Assembly: GCF_029714405.1 (NCBI RefSeq)
Contig: NZ_CP121650.1
Location: 8,065,001 to 8,129,000 of the forward strand
Direction: 5' to 3'
Source of the DNA: Bradyrhizobium sp. CB82
Lineage (GTDB): Bacteria > Pseudomonadota > Alphaproteobacteria > Rhizobiales > Xanthobacteraceae
DNA length: 64,000 bases
The notes below the pieces were generated by a model. That model did not search any database and was not told where the DNA came from. It saw only the letters and a program-made list of their open reading frames with translations. The position numbers were made by a program, and so were the translations under genes. Position 1 is the first letter of the stretch; every line of letters starts with the position of its first letter. Below, one piece after another: positions 47,494-56,076 of this stretch.

Positions 47494-48048
47494 ATGCTTG
47501 GAATTGGAAGTAGGTTACCGTCGTTCGAGATTACCGGCGTGAAACCCGGCTTTCACGCGCAGGAAGAGAACGGTCAGAGCGCGTTTGAGACGCTGACTGA
47601 AAAGAGCTTCCCCGGGCAATGGAAGATCATCTTCTTTTACCCTAAGGATTTCACCTTCGTCTGTCCGACAGAAATCGCCGAGTTTGGCCGCTTGTCCAGG
47701 GATTTCACCGAGCGTGATGCGGTCGTGCTCGGCGGCTCGACCGACAACGAGTTCTGCAAGCTAGCCTGGCGGCGCGAGCACAAGGACCTGCATCATCTAC
47801 CCATATGGCAGTTCGCGGACACCAAGGGCGAGCTGGTTGATGGACTTGGCGTTCGGGCGCCCGAGGGGGTCGCCAACCGCTATACTTTCATCGTCGCCCC
47901 CGACAACAGCATACAGCATGTCTATGCTACCACTCCGAATGTTGGCCGCAGCCCAAAGGACACCCTCCGTGTGTTGGATGCGCTGCAGACCGACGAGCTC
48001 TGTCCGTGCAATCGCGAGATTGGCGGGGAAACGCTGAAGGCCGGCTAA
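47494..48048 (+). CDS. ahpC: AhpC-type 2-Cys peroxiredoxin
   Basis: A 184-residue thiol peroxidase that reduces hydrogen peroxide, organic peroxides or peroxynitrite in the cytosol. The peroxidatic Cys is in PKDFTFVCPTEIAEF, and a C-terminal Cys pair in ELCPCN supplies the resolving residue. The ATG is 52 bp after a perfect sigma-54 promoter, so expression should follow RpoN and an enhancer-binding activator, as for oxygen- or nitrogen-controlled symbiotic genes. A symbiotic peroxiredoxin with such control fits protection of nitrogenase-active bacteroids. No AhpD or AhpF partner is intact nearby, so its reductant is unknown. Confidence 0.93.
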   Translation: MLGIGSRLPSFEITGVKPGFHAQEENGQSAFETLTEKSFPGQWKIIFFYPKDFTFVCPTEIAEFGRLSRDFTERDAVVLGGSTDNEFCKLAWRREHKDLHHLPIWQFADTKGELVDGLGVRAPEGVANRYTFIVAPDNSIQHVYATTPNVGRSPKDTLRVLDALQTDELCPCNREIGGETLKAG

Positions 48049-48415
48049 GTCATATCGTGAACTGAGGAGGTGAATGTCCAGCGGGTGCTTCGCATCAGCC
48101 GCCCACGTGTCGATGGGCCTATGTTTCGGCCAACATTTCAGTCCGCTTGCAGAATAGGCTCGCACCATTCGAATGGCATCGGCTCGAAAATTGACGGCTC
48201 GAAAAAGCGCAGCCAGAATGAAGATGCTCTTTGCGAACCTCAAGCCCCCAATGTCGGAAGCGCTCGTTAGGAAAGACGGCTTCAGCGCGTCCTTGGCCGC
48301 TGCGATCAGCAGACCATCGGCAACTGCGATGGAATGCTCCTCCCTTGAAAATTCACTACTTTGGCCGGATACTGAATCGAGGTCCTATGGCTATCAGAAA
48401 TCCGAGGAGGCGATT
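48049..48415. other. Spacer downstream of the peroxiredoxin
   Basis: A good ribosome binding site (AGGAGG) stands before ATG 48073, but the following 66-codon frame has no recognisable motif. A short stretch near 48260-48340 faintly resembles the C-terminus of AhpD proteins (RKDGFSASLAAAIS), so a decayed ahpD is possible. No separate promoter was recognised for the small genes that follow. Confidence 0.25.
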
Positions 48416-48637
48416 ATGGCAATCCAGATCGTGATGGACCACACCGGCGACAGCCGTCATCCTTTCAACGTCGACGACGCACAAGAACTGGCGAAGGCGA
48501 TGCAGCGGTTCTACGAGCTGACGAATATCGGTTTCACCGCAGCGGTCCGGACCGGTCCAGGTCAGGTCTCGCAGATCGGATCGTTCGACCCAAACGCGGA
48601 AGAAACCGTTTTCTTCCCCAGGCTGGTCGGCGGCTAA
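48416..48637 (+). CDS. Small protein of unknown function (73 residues)
   Basis: A 73-residue protein beginning IQIVMDHTGDSRHPFN and ending ETVFFPRLVGG. No membrane segment or signal is visible; it looks like a small soluble alpha/beta protein. GGAGG four to nine bases before the ATG supports the start, and coding composition is good. It lies just downstream of the peroxiredoxin in the same direction and 15 bp before another small gene, so the two are probably co-expressed. I do not know a characterised family. Confidence 0.7.
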   Translation: MAIQIVMDHTGDSRHPFNVDDAQELAKAMQRFYELTNIGFTAAVRTGPGQVSQIGSFDPNAEETVFFPRLVGG

Positions 48638-48652
48638 GTCGGCGTTCCTGCC

Positions 48653-49075
48653 ATGTTCGGCTTCCGACTGATGCCGCCGGGCGGCCGTTCCCGGATGCGC
48701 GCGATGCGGGCCCTTATCATCTGGCACGGCGCCGAGCGGACGCCGGAGGGCCGATCGCTGCGCCTCTTGCAGCAATGGCTGTCGCCGGCGCAGCGGGAGC
48801 AGTTCGTCCAAAAGGGCTACTTCGAGGTCGTCGGAAGTGACACCGGACAGCGCTACAGGATCCACGCGGGGGCCGCAGTGAACGTGTGCGAGATCGACGA
48901 AAGAGGCCGCCTGGGGGCGGGGTTATGTTTCTCGCCGGCCGGCGCTCTGCCGATCGGAGACGTCATGCTCGCCCAGAAGATCGCGCTCGAAACAGGCGAA
49001 CGTGACGTGCGTGCCGTGGTAAGGCGGTTCACTCCGAGCGGTTTCCATTTCAGGCCAATCCGACCTCTCTGCTGA
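48653..49075 (+). CDS. Protein of unknown function (140 residues)
   Basis: A 140-residue protein. Conserved-looking features are an Arg-rich start (PPGGRSRMRAMRALII), a WLSPAQREQFVQKGYFEVVG segment, and then DTGQRYRIHAGAAVNVCEID with a single Cys. The last 40 residues (IGDVMLAQKIALETGERDV) look helical. No ribosome binding site is strong at ATG 48653; ATG 48671 is an alternative start. It follows the 73-residue gene with a 15-bp gap. Function unknown. Confidence 0.65.
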   Translation: MFGFRLMPPGGRSRMRAMRALIIWHGAERTPEGRSLRLLQQWLSPAQREQFVQKGYFEVVGSDTGQRYRIHAGAAVNVCEIDERGRLGAGLCFSPAGALPIGDVMLAQKIALETGERDVRAVVRRFTPSGFHFRPIRPLC

Positions 49076-49329
49076 CCGCGGGCGACATCTCGAAAGAACG
49101 CCAGCTCCAAACAGGCAAGGAAGCCCTCGCGAGCGGTAGCCTGCCGGGATTCTTCCGAGATCTTTGGGATCAGGTATATCAGCGATCGCCCAACGATCCG
49201 ACCGGATCGCAATCATCACCTGATCGTGTGCAGCATTGTGACGGTCTTGCGGCATTGGCGTGATCACAGTGGGCTCGAAAGCGCTTGGCCGCCAACTCCC
49301 CCTTGCGGCACTTTGCGCGCCGCCGACGC

Positions 49330-49546
49330 TCGACCGCTAATGTGAAACGGCGCGGGGTCGGACGCCAATCGGCCGGGCGGAAGACCGCTGTCGGCATTGA
49401 GAAGATCAGCTGCGCGGGCTTCATACCATTGGCAGCGTCCTTCGGGTCGCGCGAAAGGCCATAAACCGTCTAACCATCTGCGAGTAGTTCGTTCGCCAGA
49501 TTGCCGCCGATCATGTCCGTGGCTCGATGAGAGCTGTTCCCACCAT
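49330..49546 (-). pseudogene. Remnant of an NAD-dependent epimerase/SDR gene
   Basis: The minus strand reads MIGGNLANELLADG, a stop (TAG, one base from TGG), then TVYGLSRDPKDAANG. That is the Rossmann start of an extended SDR (family form GVIGGNLAExLLADGWTVYGLSRDP). Later bases shift frame (RAADLLNADSGL). Only the first 70 or so codons survive. Confidence 0.5.
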
Positions 49547-50479
49547 GTAAGTTGTCTCCGCTAACTAGGGGGTCTATCTGACGAACGCTGACTGCCTTAG
49601 CGCCAGCCTTGGACGATTTCACTTCTCACGGCCCGTTCTTCCACTGAGGCGAGAGGGATCTGTGATGCTTAGCGGCGCGGAGAAGACTCCTCTGGTTCGC
49701 AACCTTCTTGCCGGTTCCTGCACCGCCGCTCCAAGACCAGCTAGTTTGATCTATTCTAACTATGAACGCTCAAAGGGACTTGAATCGTACATTGCGTCAG
49801 ATTGTAGGATTCCGAACAAGTGTCGCACGTTTTCCGAAAGAAAAGGTCGCGACCCTCTCAGGTCGCCCCAAAACTTCAAGCCAGACAGAATGTCTCAAAA
49901 CCCCAAGCTCGCCTCGCTTCATCCCGTCACGCTCCTCAACAACTCCGCTCCACCCCCCGTTGCTAGTGTGGTCTATGCACCCGTGACGGTTTGTCAGCTC
50001 CGGCCCACTTACGGCTGGAGCAGGCATAGTGGTTCGACGCCAGGGCCCGTTCTCTTCGCTTCCCCGCTCCCAGATCGGCAAGCAGCACAATCAACGCTCG
50101 ATATCCAATCGTTTCGCGGCCGCTCGTCAGAATCGGCGCAATTCAGGCGACTGAACCGCCTAAGGCGCATGCTTCACAACGCCGATGCGGGATGTGCCCG
50201 CAAGTCGTTCGGCGCGCCCGGCGGCTGCACCGCCGCCATCCAATCGGACGTGACTGAAGGTCGGGCCTGCCGGCGTTCGGCACCTATCGAGGGGCCTGTG
50301 CTTCGCAGCCAGAGTCATTGGGTAGCAGCGTGATAAGGACTGAGCAACTTTGCGGCCTTCAGCTGTGACGACAGATCGTCTACACGGCGATCGAGACTTT
50401 TGGCAGGATCTAGCCGCTCGCCGTCTCGGCTCAAGGCCAAATGGGTGAGTCTGCTGGTTCAGTACGAAACGTCTATCAC
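49547..50479. other. Gene-poor region, nothing recognised
   Basis: A plus-strand frame at 49662-50333 is open for over 200 codons but has no ribosome binding site, low protein-like character and no motif, so it is not called. The region looks like decayed DNA between the small-gene pair and the nodD relic. Confidence 0.35.
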
Positions 50480-50640
50480 CCGCGTGAGGCTGGCAAGTTG
50501 GGCGGGCGGCGATGCACATCACCTACATCATCGTTCGTCTGCCATCAAAACTGCCGCAGTAAAGCTGCGCTCGGTCATCAGGGCATCAACCGCTATGGGG
50601 AGATTTAGATCAAGCTTTCGGAAACGTATTGTCACCGATC
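50480..50640 (-). pseudogene. nodD N-terminal remnant (second copy)
   Basis: The minus strand reads RKLDLNLPIAVDALMTERSF, matching the NodD start (GLDLNLLVALDALMTER). Within 15 codons it drifts into sequence homologous to the relic at 34640-34795 (GDVHRRPPNLPASRG beside GDLHRAGTFLRASRE). It abuts a nod box, like a true divergent nodD. No functional regulator can be made. Confidence 0.6.
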
Positions 50641-50684
50641 CGCGATGTAAATGCATTTCATCCAAAAAATCGATTTCACCAATC
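50638..50684 (+). promoter_or_regulatory. nod box, candidate promoter for ttsI
   Basis: The 3' half ATCCAAAAAATCGATTT then CACCAATC matches the nod-box core with few changes. It points to ttsI, whose ATG is about 345 bp downstream with nothing intact between. Control of ttsI by NodD through a nod box is established in rhizobia. Confidence 0.75.
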
Positions 50685-51028
50685 GTGTTCTCGCAATCAT
50701 ACCTCATGATGTCGGTGACGACTTCCCAAATTGTCGCAGCGAAAAGCGAGGGTGCTGCCACTCGATGCATTTGATTGATTGCCGCCTATGCCCCTGTGGC
50801 AAGACCAGATTGGACGTCACCAAGATGCATGCGAGCCACACCGGGAGATCGAAATTGCGAATCGAACTGACAATGGATCGGATCAAGTGTTCGATTGGCT
50901 GGCACTGCTCTTCTTCGTCTATTCCGGCTGCCAAGGTTTACGGGCAAGCCGGACTTTTCAATTTCGCTCGGCCACGTTCGACATGACGTGCTCAGTGGTT
51001 TTGGCATGACTTGAGAAGAGGGGATGAA

Positions 51029-51718
51029 ATGCGAACGCTACTGGTTGATCATGAGACGGACCCAGCGCGTGTTGTACACCAAGCGCTCTCGGATTGTGGT
51101 TTTGCCGTTGATCTAGCGTGTACGCTCGATGAGGCGTCCGCAGCCTTTGGTTGTGCCCGCTACGACATCCTTCTCCTTGAGTTGATTCTACCGGATGGAG
51201 ACGGCTTGGAGTGGCTGAAGCAGTTGAGGCGCGACGGGTATTCGATGCCGGCGGTGATGATGAGCAGCCTCAACGAGCTCGGTAGGCGGATCGCGATTTT
51301 CAATGGCGGTGCGGACGACTTCCTGCCCAAACCCGTGTCTCCTGATGAACTCATCGCCCGGATGCGCGCCGCTCTGCGCCGAGCCACGCAAATGACGTCG
51401 CCCGTCGTTACCTTTGGAAACTTAAGATTCGATCCGGTCGGTCGGCAAGCATCCGTCAATGGCCGACCGCTGAAGATTGCGCGCCGCGAAGTGTGCATTC
51501 TTGAACATTTGCTCAGCCGCGCAGGGCGCACCGTGGCGCGCGCGGCATTGGAGGATGGCCTCTATGCATTTGACAACGAAGTCTCAACAAACGCGCTTGA
51601 GGTCGGCATCTATCGCTTACGTGGTCATTTGAGCCAGTCCGGTGCAACGTTACGGATCAAGACCGCGCGCGGGATCGGCTACGTCCTTGAATTGAAATCC
51701 GCGGCCTCGGCCGCGTAA
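51029..51718 (+). CDS. ttsI: TtsI, response-regulator-type activator of type III secretion
   Basis: A 229-residue OmpR-like regulator: an N-terminal receiver domain, then a C-terminal winged helix (RREVCILEHLLSRAGRTVAR, YRLRGHL, IKTARGIGYVLEL). At the expected phospho-acceptor site the sequence is YDILLLELILPDGDG, with Glu51 in place of Asp, so it probably acts without phosphorylation. The ATG at 51029 has GAGGGG upstream; a TTG at 51011 is less likely. TtsI binds tts boxes and switches on the secretion genes and effectors. It lies behind a nod box and four bases before rhcC2. Confidence 0.93.
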   Translation: MRTLLVDHETDPARVVHQALSDCGFAVDLACTLDEASAAFGCARYDILLLELILPDGDGLEWLKQLRRDGYSMPAVMMSSLNELGRRIAIFNGGADDFLPKPVSPDELIARMRAALRRATQMTSPVVTFGNLRFDPVGRQASVNGRPLKIARREVCILEHLLSRAGRTVARAALEDGLYAFDNEVSTNALEVGIYRLRGHLSQSGATLRIKTARGIGYVLELKSAASAA

Positions 51719-51722
51719 TCAA

Positions 51723-53213
51723 TTGAACTTGAAAGAAAAGACCATCTTGAACGTCATTCTTGACAAGCATGCTGGCGCCAATGGTGGATCGATCGTTGCC
51801 AACGCCTTCTCGTCGAGCTTTCTGCCTTATCTGTCGCGACTTTTGTGCGCGGTCGTTCTGCTATCCCCACTTACTGCCGTGGCGCAGATTAAGGGCGATA
51901 ATGGAGGAGGAACGCCGCGTCCGGTCCCTGATGCCATAACCGGGACGCTGAACCTTTCCCCTTCGCTTGGTAAGACAATTCATCTGCCCGCGCCAGCCGC
52001 GAGCATCTTTGTCGCCGATCCTGCGATCGCGGATTATCAGGCGCCGTCGAACAAGACCGTCTTCGTTTTTGGCAAGAAATCGGGACGAACCAGCTTGTTC
52101 GCACTGAACGAGAATGGGGAGGCTCTCGCTGAGCTACGCGTTGTCGTCTCGCAGCCGATCGAGGATCTGCGTGCAACGCTGAAAGCCCAGGTCGGCGACT
52201 ATCCGATCCAAGTCAGCTATACCCCGCGCGGCGCCATCCTTAGCGGTACGGCACCCAATGCTGAGATTGTCGACAGCGCGGTGAAAGTCACTGAGCAGTT
52301 TCTCGGTTCGGGTGCACTCGTCCTGAATAAGATCCAGGTGGCTGGATCCTTGCAGGTCAATTTGAGCGTGCGCGTGGCCGAGGTCTCCCGGAGCGCCATG
52401 AAGGAGCTCGGAGTCAACCTCTCCGCGTTCGGTCAAGCTGGTCCTTTCACCCTCGGCTTGGTCAGTGGCAGTGGTGGAGGTGGCGGCGCGACGCAGGGCG
52501 GCGGTACGGCAAGGATCGGATTTAACGCTGGCGGTGTCAACGTCAGCGCTGTACTCGATGCACTGGCCAGCGAACACCTTGCTTCCGTCCTTGCTGAACC
52601 AAGCCTAACCGCAATGTCCGGTGAATCGGCAAGCTTTTTGGCCGGCGGCGAATTTCCTATCCCGGTGTTGCAGGACAATCGTCAGGTCTCCGTCGAGTTC
52701 CGCCACTTCGGCGTTAGCCTCGAGTTCGTGCCGACCGTTCTTAGCAATAATCAGATCAATATCCGCGTGAAGCCTGAAGTCAGTGAACTATCGTCACAAG
52801 GCGCTGTCACCGTCAACGGCATCTCCGTGCCGGCTCTCTCCACCCGACGTGCCAATACGGTTGTCGAGCTCGCAAGCGGCCAAAGCTTTGCAATCGGTGG
52901 GCTAATCCGGCGCAACTTCAACACTGATATCACGACTTTCCCTTGGCTCGGCGACATACCGATTCTTGGTGCGCTGTTTCGCTCGTCCCAGTTTCAACGG
53001 GAGGAAACGGAACTCGTGATTATCGTGACGCCTTACGTCGTGCGGCCAAGATCGAACACGCGGCCGATGAGTGCCCCCACTGACCGCGTCGCACCGCCCT
53101 CAGATCTCGCGCGTACTCTGACGAACCATTTGGCGACTCGGCCACCGGGGCGCGGTGCTCCCGCCACCAGCGTACCGAGCGCGACTAGGGGCGCCGGCGA
53201 CAATACCGAATGA
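51723..53213 (+). CDS. rhcC2: Secretin C-terminal component (RhcC2), pilus-secretin-like
   Basis: A 496-residue outer-membrane secretin. An export signal is visible (SFLPYLSRLLCAVVLLSPLT, ending AVAQ). The N-terminal pilus-assembly domain (LGKTIHLPAPAASIFVADPA) and the C-terminal secretin barrel (FVPTVLSNNQINIRVKPEVS, VELASGQSFAIGGLIRRN, TELVIIVTPYVV) are clear. A Gly-rich stretch near residue 250 (SGSGGGGGATQGGG) fits a loop. The first usable start is TTG, directly after ttsI. In rhizobia the secretin is split: RhcC1, encoded at 62.5 kb, supplies the N-terminal part. The C-terminal domain closely resembles CpaC of Tad pilus systems. Confidence 0.88.
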   Translation: MNLKEKTILNVILDKHAGANGGSIVANAFSSSFLPYLSRLLCAVVLLSPLTAVAQIKGDNGGGTPRPVPDAITGTLNLSPSLGKTIHLPAPAASIFVADPAIADYQAPSNKTVFVFGKKSGRTSLFALNENGEALAELRVVVSQPIEDLRATLKAQVGDYPIQVSYTPRGAILSGTAPNAEIVDSAVKVTEQFLGSGALVLNKIQVAGSLQVNLSVRVAEVSRSAMKELGVNLSAFGQAGPFTLGLVSGSGGGGGATQGGGTARIGFNAGGVNVSAVLDALASEHLASVLAEPSLTAMSGESASFLAGGEFPIPVLQDNRQVSVEFRHFGVSLEFVPTVLSNNQINIRVKPEVSELSSQGAVTVNGISVPALSTRRANTVVELASGQSFAIGGLIRRNFNTDITTFPWLGDIPILGALFRSSQFQREETELVIIVTPYVVRPRSNTRPMSAPTDRVAPPSDLARTLTNHLATRPPGRGAPATSVPSATRGAGDNTE

Positions 53214-53223
53214 GGATCAGCCA

Positions 53224-53889
53224 ATGACCTTTCGCATCGTATGTCCCCTGATCGCTCTCGCGGCGGGTCTAGCCGGCTGCACAAGCACTGCATCGACCTC
53301 TGTCGATCCGGCTGCGCAAGCAACCCTGGTTCAAGAGGAGAAGAACGTTTTACTGTTGCAGAGCCTTCGAGGGGCCGAACGGCAGCGTCTGCGGGAGTTC
53401 ATAGCGAGTACCAGTCGCGGTCGGCGTGACGCGCTCCATCTCAATATTGCCGGCCCACCTCAGCTCGGAGTGCAGATAGCCCGTGAGGCCCGCGCAATGG
53501 GGGTTGACCCTCACAATATCCGCCTGTACGGCCCACTCATTACCCGGCGCGATCGCTTTGCCGCGCGAATCGAGGCGATTACGTATGAGGCGCACCCTCC
53601 CGACTGTCCGTCGATGTCGATCGTCGGTCCGTCCGTGAACGATAATTCTTTCGACCCGACACTTGGCTGCTCGATCCGCAACAACCTTGCTATCATGGTC
53701 AACGATCCCCGTGACTTGATTGGCAATCCAGCCGTCATGCCGAGCGACGGCAATCGTGCGGCTATCCCAGTTGCCACGTACAAAAGCTTCGCGACGGGCA
53801 ATAACAGCAACTTGGGACAGGCAGCTAACAACAAGTCGTCATCAGATCTTACGTCAGCCGGTACTACGGCCGGACAGCCTTCTCAATAG
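53224..53889 (+). CDS. CpaD-like lipoprotein downstream of the secretin
   Basis: A 221-residue probable lipoprotein. The signal ends in LAGLAGC, placing the lipidated Cys near residue 19. The mature part (LRGAERQRLREFIAST, later GVDPHNIRLYGP and FDPTLGCSIRNNLAIMVNDPRDLIG) matches the CpaD family of Tad pilus machinery, where it assists the secretin. GAGGATCAGCCA before ATG 53224 fixes the start, just after rhcC2. Its presence with rhcC2 suggests that this secretin unit was borrowed from a pilus system. It is convergent with rhcU. Confidence 0.85.
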   Translation: MTFRIVCPLIALAAGLAGCTSTASTSVDPAAQATLVQEEKNVLLLQSLRGAERQRLREFIASTSRGRRDALHLNIAGPPQLGVQIAREARAMGVDPHNIRLYGPLITRRDRFAARIEAITYEAHPPDCPSMSIVGPSVNDNSFDPTLGCSIRNNLAIMVNDPRDLIGNPAVMPSDGNRAAIPVATYKSFATGNNSNLGQAANNKSSSDLTSAGTTAGQPSQ

Positions 53890-53931
53890 CGACGACGTCC
53901 TTCTGCAATGCGATCTCATTTACAATATGAT

Positions 53932-54969
53932 CTAGACTTGACCGGCGGCAAGGAGAGCTCTTGCGACAGACTCAAAATACTGGGTTGGAATGGGGTTACC
54001 AAGCTTGGCGGTGCGGATCAGCTCACGGACCACGGCATGGTCATGGACAATAGTGAGATGAAGGGCCCGCGCCTCATCAAAGAGCCGTGAAGCGGCTTCG
54101 CCCTCGCCGCGGCAAACCACGACAGGCACGCCGGTTTCGCCACGAACGTAGCGTACCCCGACCAGCATCTCCTGCCCGGTCAAGATCAATGTTGCGCGAT
54201 TCACGCCGAGCGGAGCCTCGCGCGCCTGCTCTCGACGGAGACGACGGTGTTCCCGTTTCACCTCCGGGTTACCTTGCTGCTCCTTGGACTCCCGCTTTGC
54301 CTCGCTCTCGGTCATGCGCATGCTGCGCAAAAACAACCAGCGCTGGATGAGTAGATCGATCAATCCGCCGATGAGAAAGGCACCGCAAGCAATGCCGATC
54401 AACAGTTTGACTTCCATGAAGACGAAGCCGAAGCAGCCCATGCCGCAAGCCGGCAGATAGACCAGTGTCTTCCACGCGCCGACAACGACAAAGAAGAAGA
54501 TCGCACCGAGGCCGATGGCTTTGAGCAGGGTCTTCCCGAGCTCGACGAGGGAACGCATGGACGCGATGCGCTTCAATCCCTGTATGGGATCAACGTTCTC
54601 GAATTTCAGCTTTACCGGCTCGAAGGAGAAGATCATTCCACCATTGGCCAGGACTGTCGTCAGAATTGCCCCGACGACAATAGTGGCGAGGAACGGGCCG
54701 ACAATTCCCAGAGCGAGTTCGGGCAAGACGCCCAGCGCCAGCTGGACCGCAACATCGAACGGCTTATCTAGCAGTTTGTCAGTTAGCATGAGCGCTTGAT
54801 GGCACCTTTCCTGGATAGAACTGGCTTCCAACCAGAGATAGCCGAGACCTGCGCAGACGCTGACGGCTCTCACTAAGTCGGTACTGTGCGCAACCTGTCC
54901 TCTCTTGCGCGCATCGTTTAGCTTCTTGTCAGAGGGGGGGAGCGTTTTCTCTTCGCTCGTATCGCTCAT
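53932..54969 (-). CDS. rhcU: Type III secretion export-switch protein RhcU
   Basis: A 345-residue FlhB/YscU-family inner-membrane protein. It has the [20 protein letters not shown] start, four membrane spans and a charged linker ([18 protein letters not shown]). The family's self-cleaving NPTH, which switches secretion from needle parts to effectors, is expected just before a VxxRY motif. Here the aligned residues 264-267 are Thr-Gly-Gln-Glu in [14 protein letters not shown], so autocleavage looks impossible. The gene is otherwise intact, is the last of the nolB operon, and its ATG overlaps the rhcT stop. Confidence 0.92.
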   Translation of the reverse strand: MSDTSEEKTLPPSDKKLNDARKRGQVAHSTDLVRAVSVCAGLGYLWLEASSIQERCHQALMLTDKLLDKPFDVAVQLALGVLPELALGIVGPFLATIVVGAILTTVLANGGMIFSFEPVKLKFENVDPIQGLKRIASMRSLVELGKTLLKAIGLGAIFFFVVVGAWKTLVYLPACGMGCFGFVFMEVKLLIGIACGAFLIGGLIDLLIQRWLFLRSMRMTESEAKRESKEQQGNPEVKREHRRLRREQAREAPLGVNRATLILTGQEMLVGVRYVRGETGVPVVVCRGEGEAASRLFDEARALHLTIVHDHAVVRELIRTAKLGNPIPTQYFESVARALLAAGQV

Positions 54970-55787
54970 TTAAGTCGCCTTTCGATCCTCTCCAACTCGC
55001 GGTTCGACTGGCTGATCTCCGATTGCATGTATTCGATGAGAAAGACGGTGTAGGTGACCATGACGATCGCAAAGCCGATATTCTTGATCGTCAAAGACAG
55101 GTCCTTCGGGTTGAATTGCGGCGCAAAGCGTTGGAGTAACATCGCTGATATATCGACAAGCAACAGGAAAGTCACCACAGGCCCAGAGACCACAATTGTG
55201 GTACGTATGATGCCGTCGATCACGCCGAACAATTCAATGGCTCCTTGCACGCTCACCGTGGGCCGGAACTGATACACTGGCAAGATCAGATAGCTGCCAT
55301 AAAGCACGCTGATCATAGTCTGCAGGCCTCCCGATACGACGAAGATAGTGATCGCCGTGATACCGAGAAACAGTCCTGTCGCCGAAGCCTGACTGCGTGT
55401 CGCGGGATCTGCGGGCGCGACCACGCTGGTGATGCCTCGTTGGGTGTCGATGATTTCCCCGACAGCCTGGAGGCTCCACAGCGGGATGCTGAGCAGGGCA
55501 CCGATCACGAGGCCAACACACGCCTCCTTCAAACCCAGTAGCGTGATCTTGATCAGACGTGTGTCCGGATCTAGCGCTTTCAAGCCATCGCCGATTTGCG
55601 CCAAGTAGGGTAATTCGATCGCAACGGCCAGGTAGCCGCGGATCAGGCTGCCAATCTGCGAACGCGTAAATACAGGAAGGACCAGCATGATGCCCGCGGG
55701 ACGGGCCGCACCAAGGCCGGCAGCAACGATGAGTTCGATCGCCGCCTGGATCAGGCCTTGCGTCTCGGCGCTTGACAAGTCAGACAT
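54966..55787 (-). CDS. rhcT: Type III secretion membrane protein RhcT
   Basis: A 273-residue FliR/YscT-family component of the export gate in the inner membrane, with about six hydrophobic segments ([17 protein letters not shown], then [20 protein letters not shown]). The start at 55787 is chosen because it fits family length and begins 12 bases after rhcS ends; an open frame extends further upstream but overlaps rhcS. It assembles with RhcR and RhcS. Confidence 0.93.
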   Translation of the reverse strand: MSDLSSAETQGLIQAAIELIVAAGLGAARPAGIMLVLPVFTRSQIGSLIRGYLAVAIELPYLAQIGDGLKALDPDTRLIKITLLGLKEACVGLVIGALLSIPLWSLQAVGEIIDTQRGITSVVAPADPATRSQASATGLFLGITAITIFVVSGGLQTMISVLYGSYLILPVYQFRPTVSVQGAIELFGVIDGIIRTTIVVSGPVVTFLLLVDISAMLLQRFAPQFNPKDLSLTIKNIGFAIVMVTYTVFLIEYMQSEISQSNRELERIERRLK

Positions 55788-55798
55788 CGCGACGACTG

Positions 55799-56074
55799 CT
55801 AGTAACTCGCCGTGAGTCCGGGAAAATCGGTGAAGATCTGCTTGGCTTGTTCGATGAGCGGGGCGCTCAGCACCGGAGAAAACAGAGCGATAACCGCAAC
55901 GACGACGAGAAGCTTCACGGTCAGAGGCAAGGTTTGGTCCTGGAGCTGCGTTGCCGCCTGGAGGATACCGATGATGGTTTCGGCAACCGCCGCTGCAATA
56001 AGTGGAGGCAGAACCCAGATCATGAAAAGCACGAGCGATCGGCTCATGTGAGCGAGAATAGTTGTGTCGTCCAT
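55799..56074 (-). CDS. rhcS: Type III secretion membrane protein RhcS
   Basis: A 91-residue FliQ/YscS-family protein with two membrane helices ([20 protein letters not shown] and [17 protein letters not shown]) joined by the family segment [15 protein letters not shown]. The ATG at 56074 lies two bases after the rhcR stop; a TTG at 56080 is unlikely. It forms part of the export-gate ring. Confidence 0.93.
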   Translation of the reverse strand: MDDTTILAHMSRSLVLFMIWVLPPLIAAAVAETIIGILQAATQLQDQTLPLTVKLLVVVAVIALFSPVLSAPLIEQAKQIFTDFPGLTASY

Positions 56075-56076
56075 GC

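Noticed and set aside
49995..50010. GTCAGCTCCGG as a possible second tts box
   Set aside because: Only the first seven bases fit; the TCG and downstream AGC and CTA positions do not.
49662..50333. A 223-codon plus-strand frame upstream of the second nod box
   Set aside because: Low protein-like character with many Arg, Ser and Pro residues and no start signal; more likely chance in GC-rich DNA.
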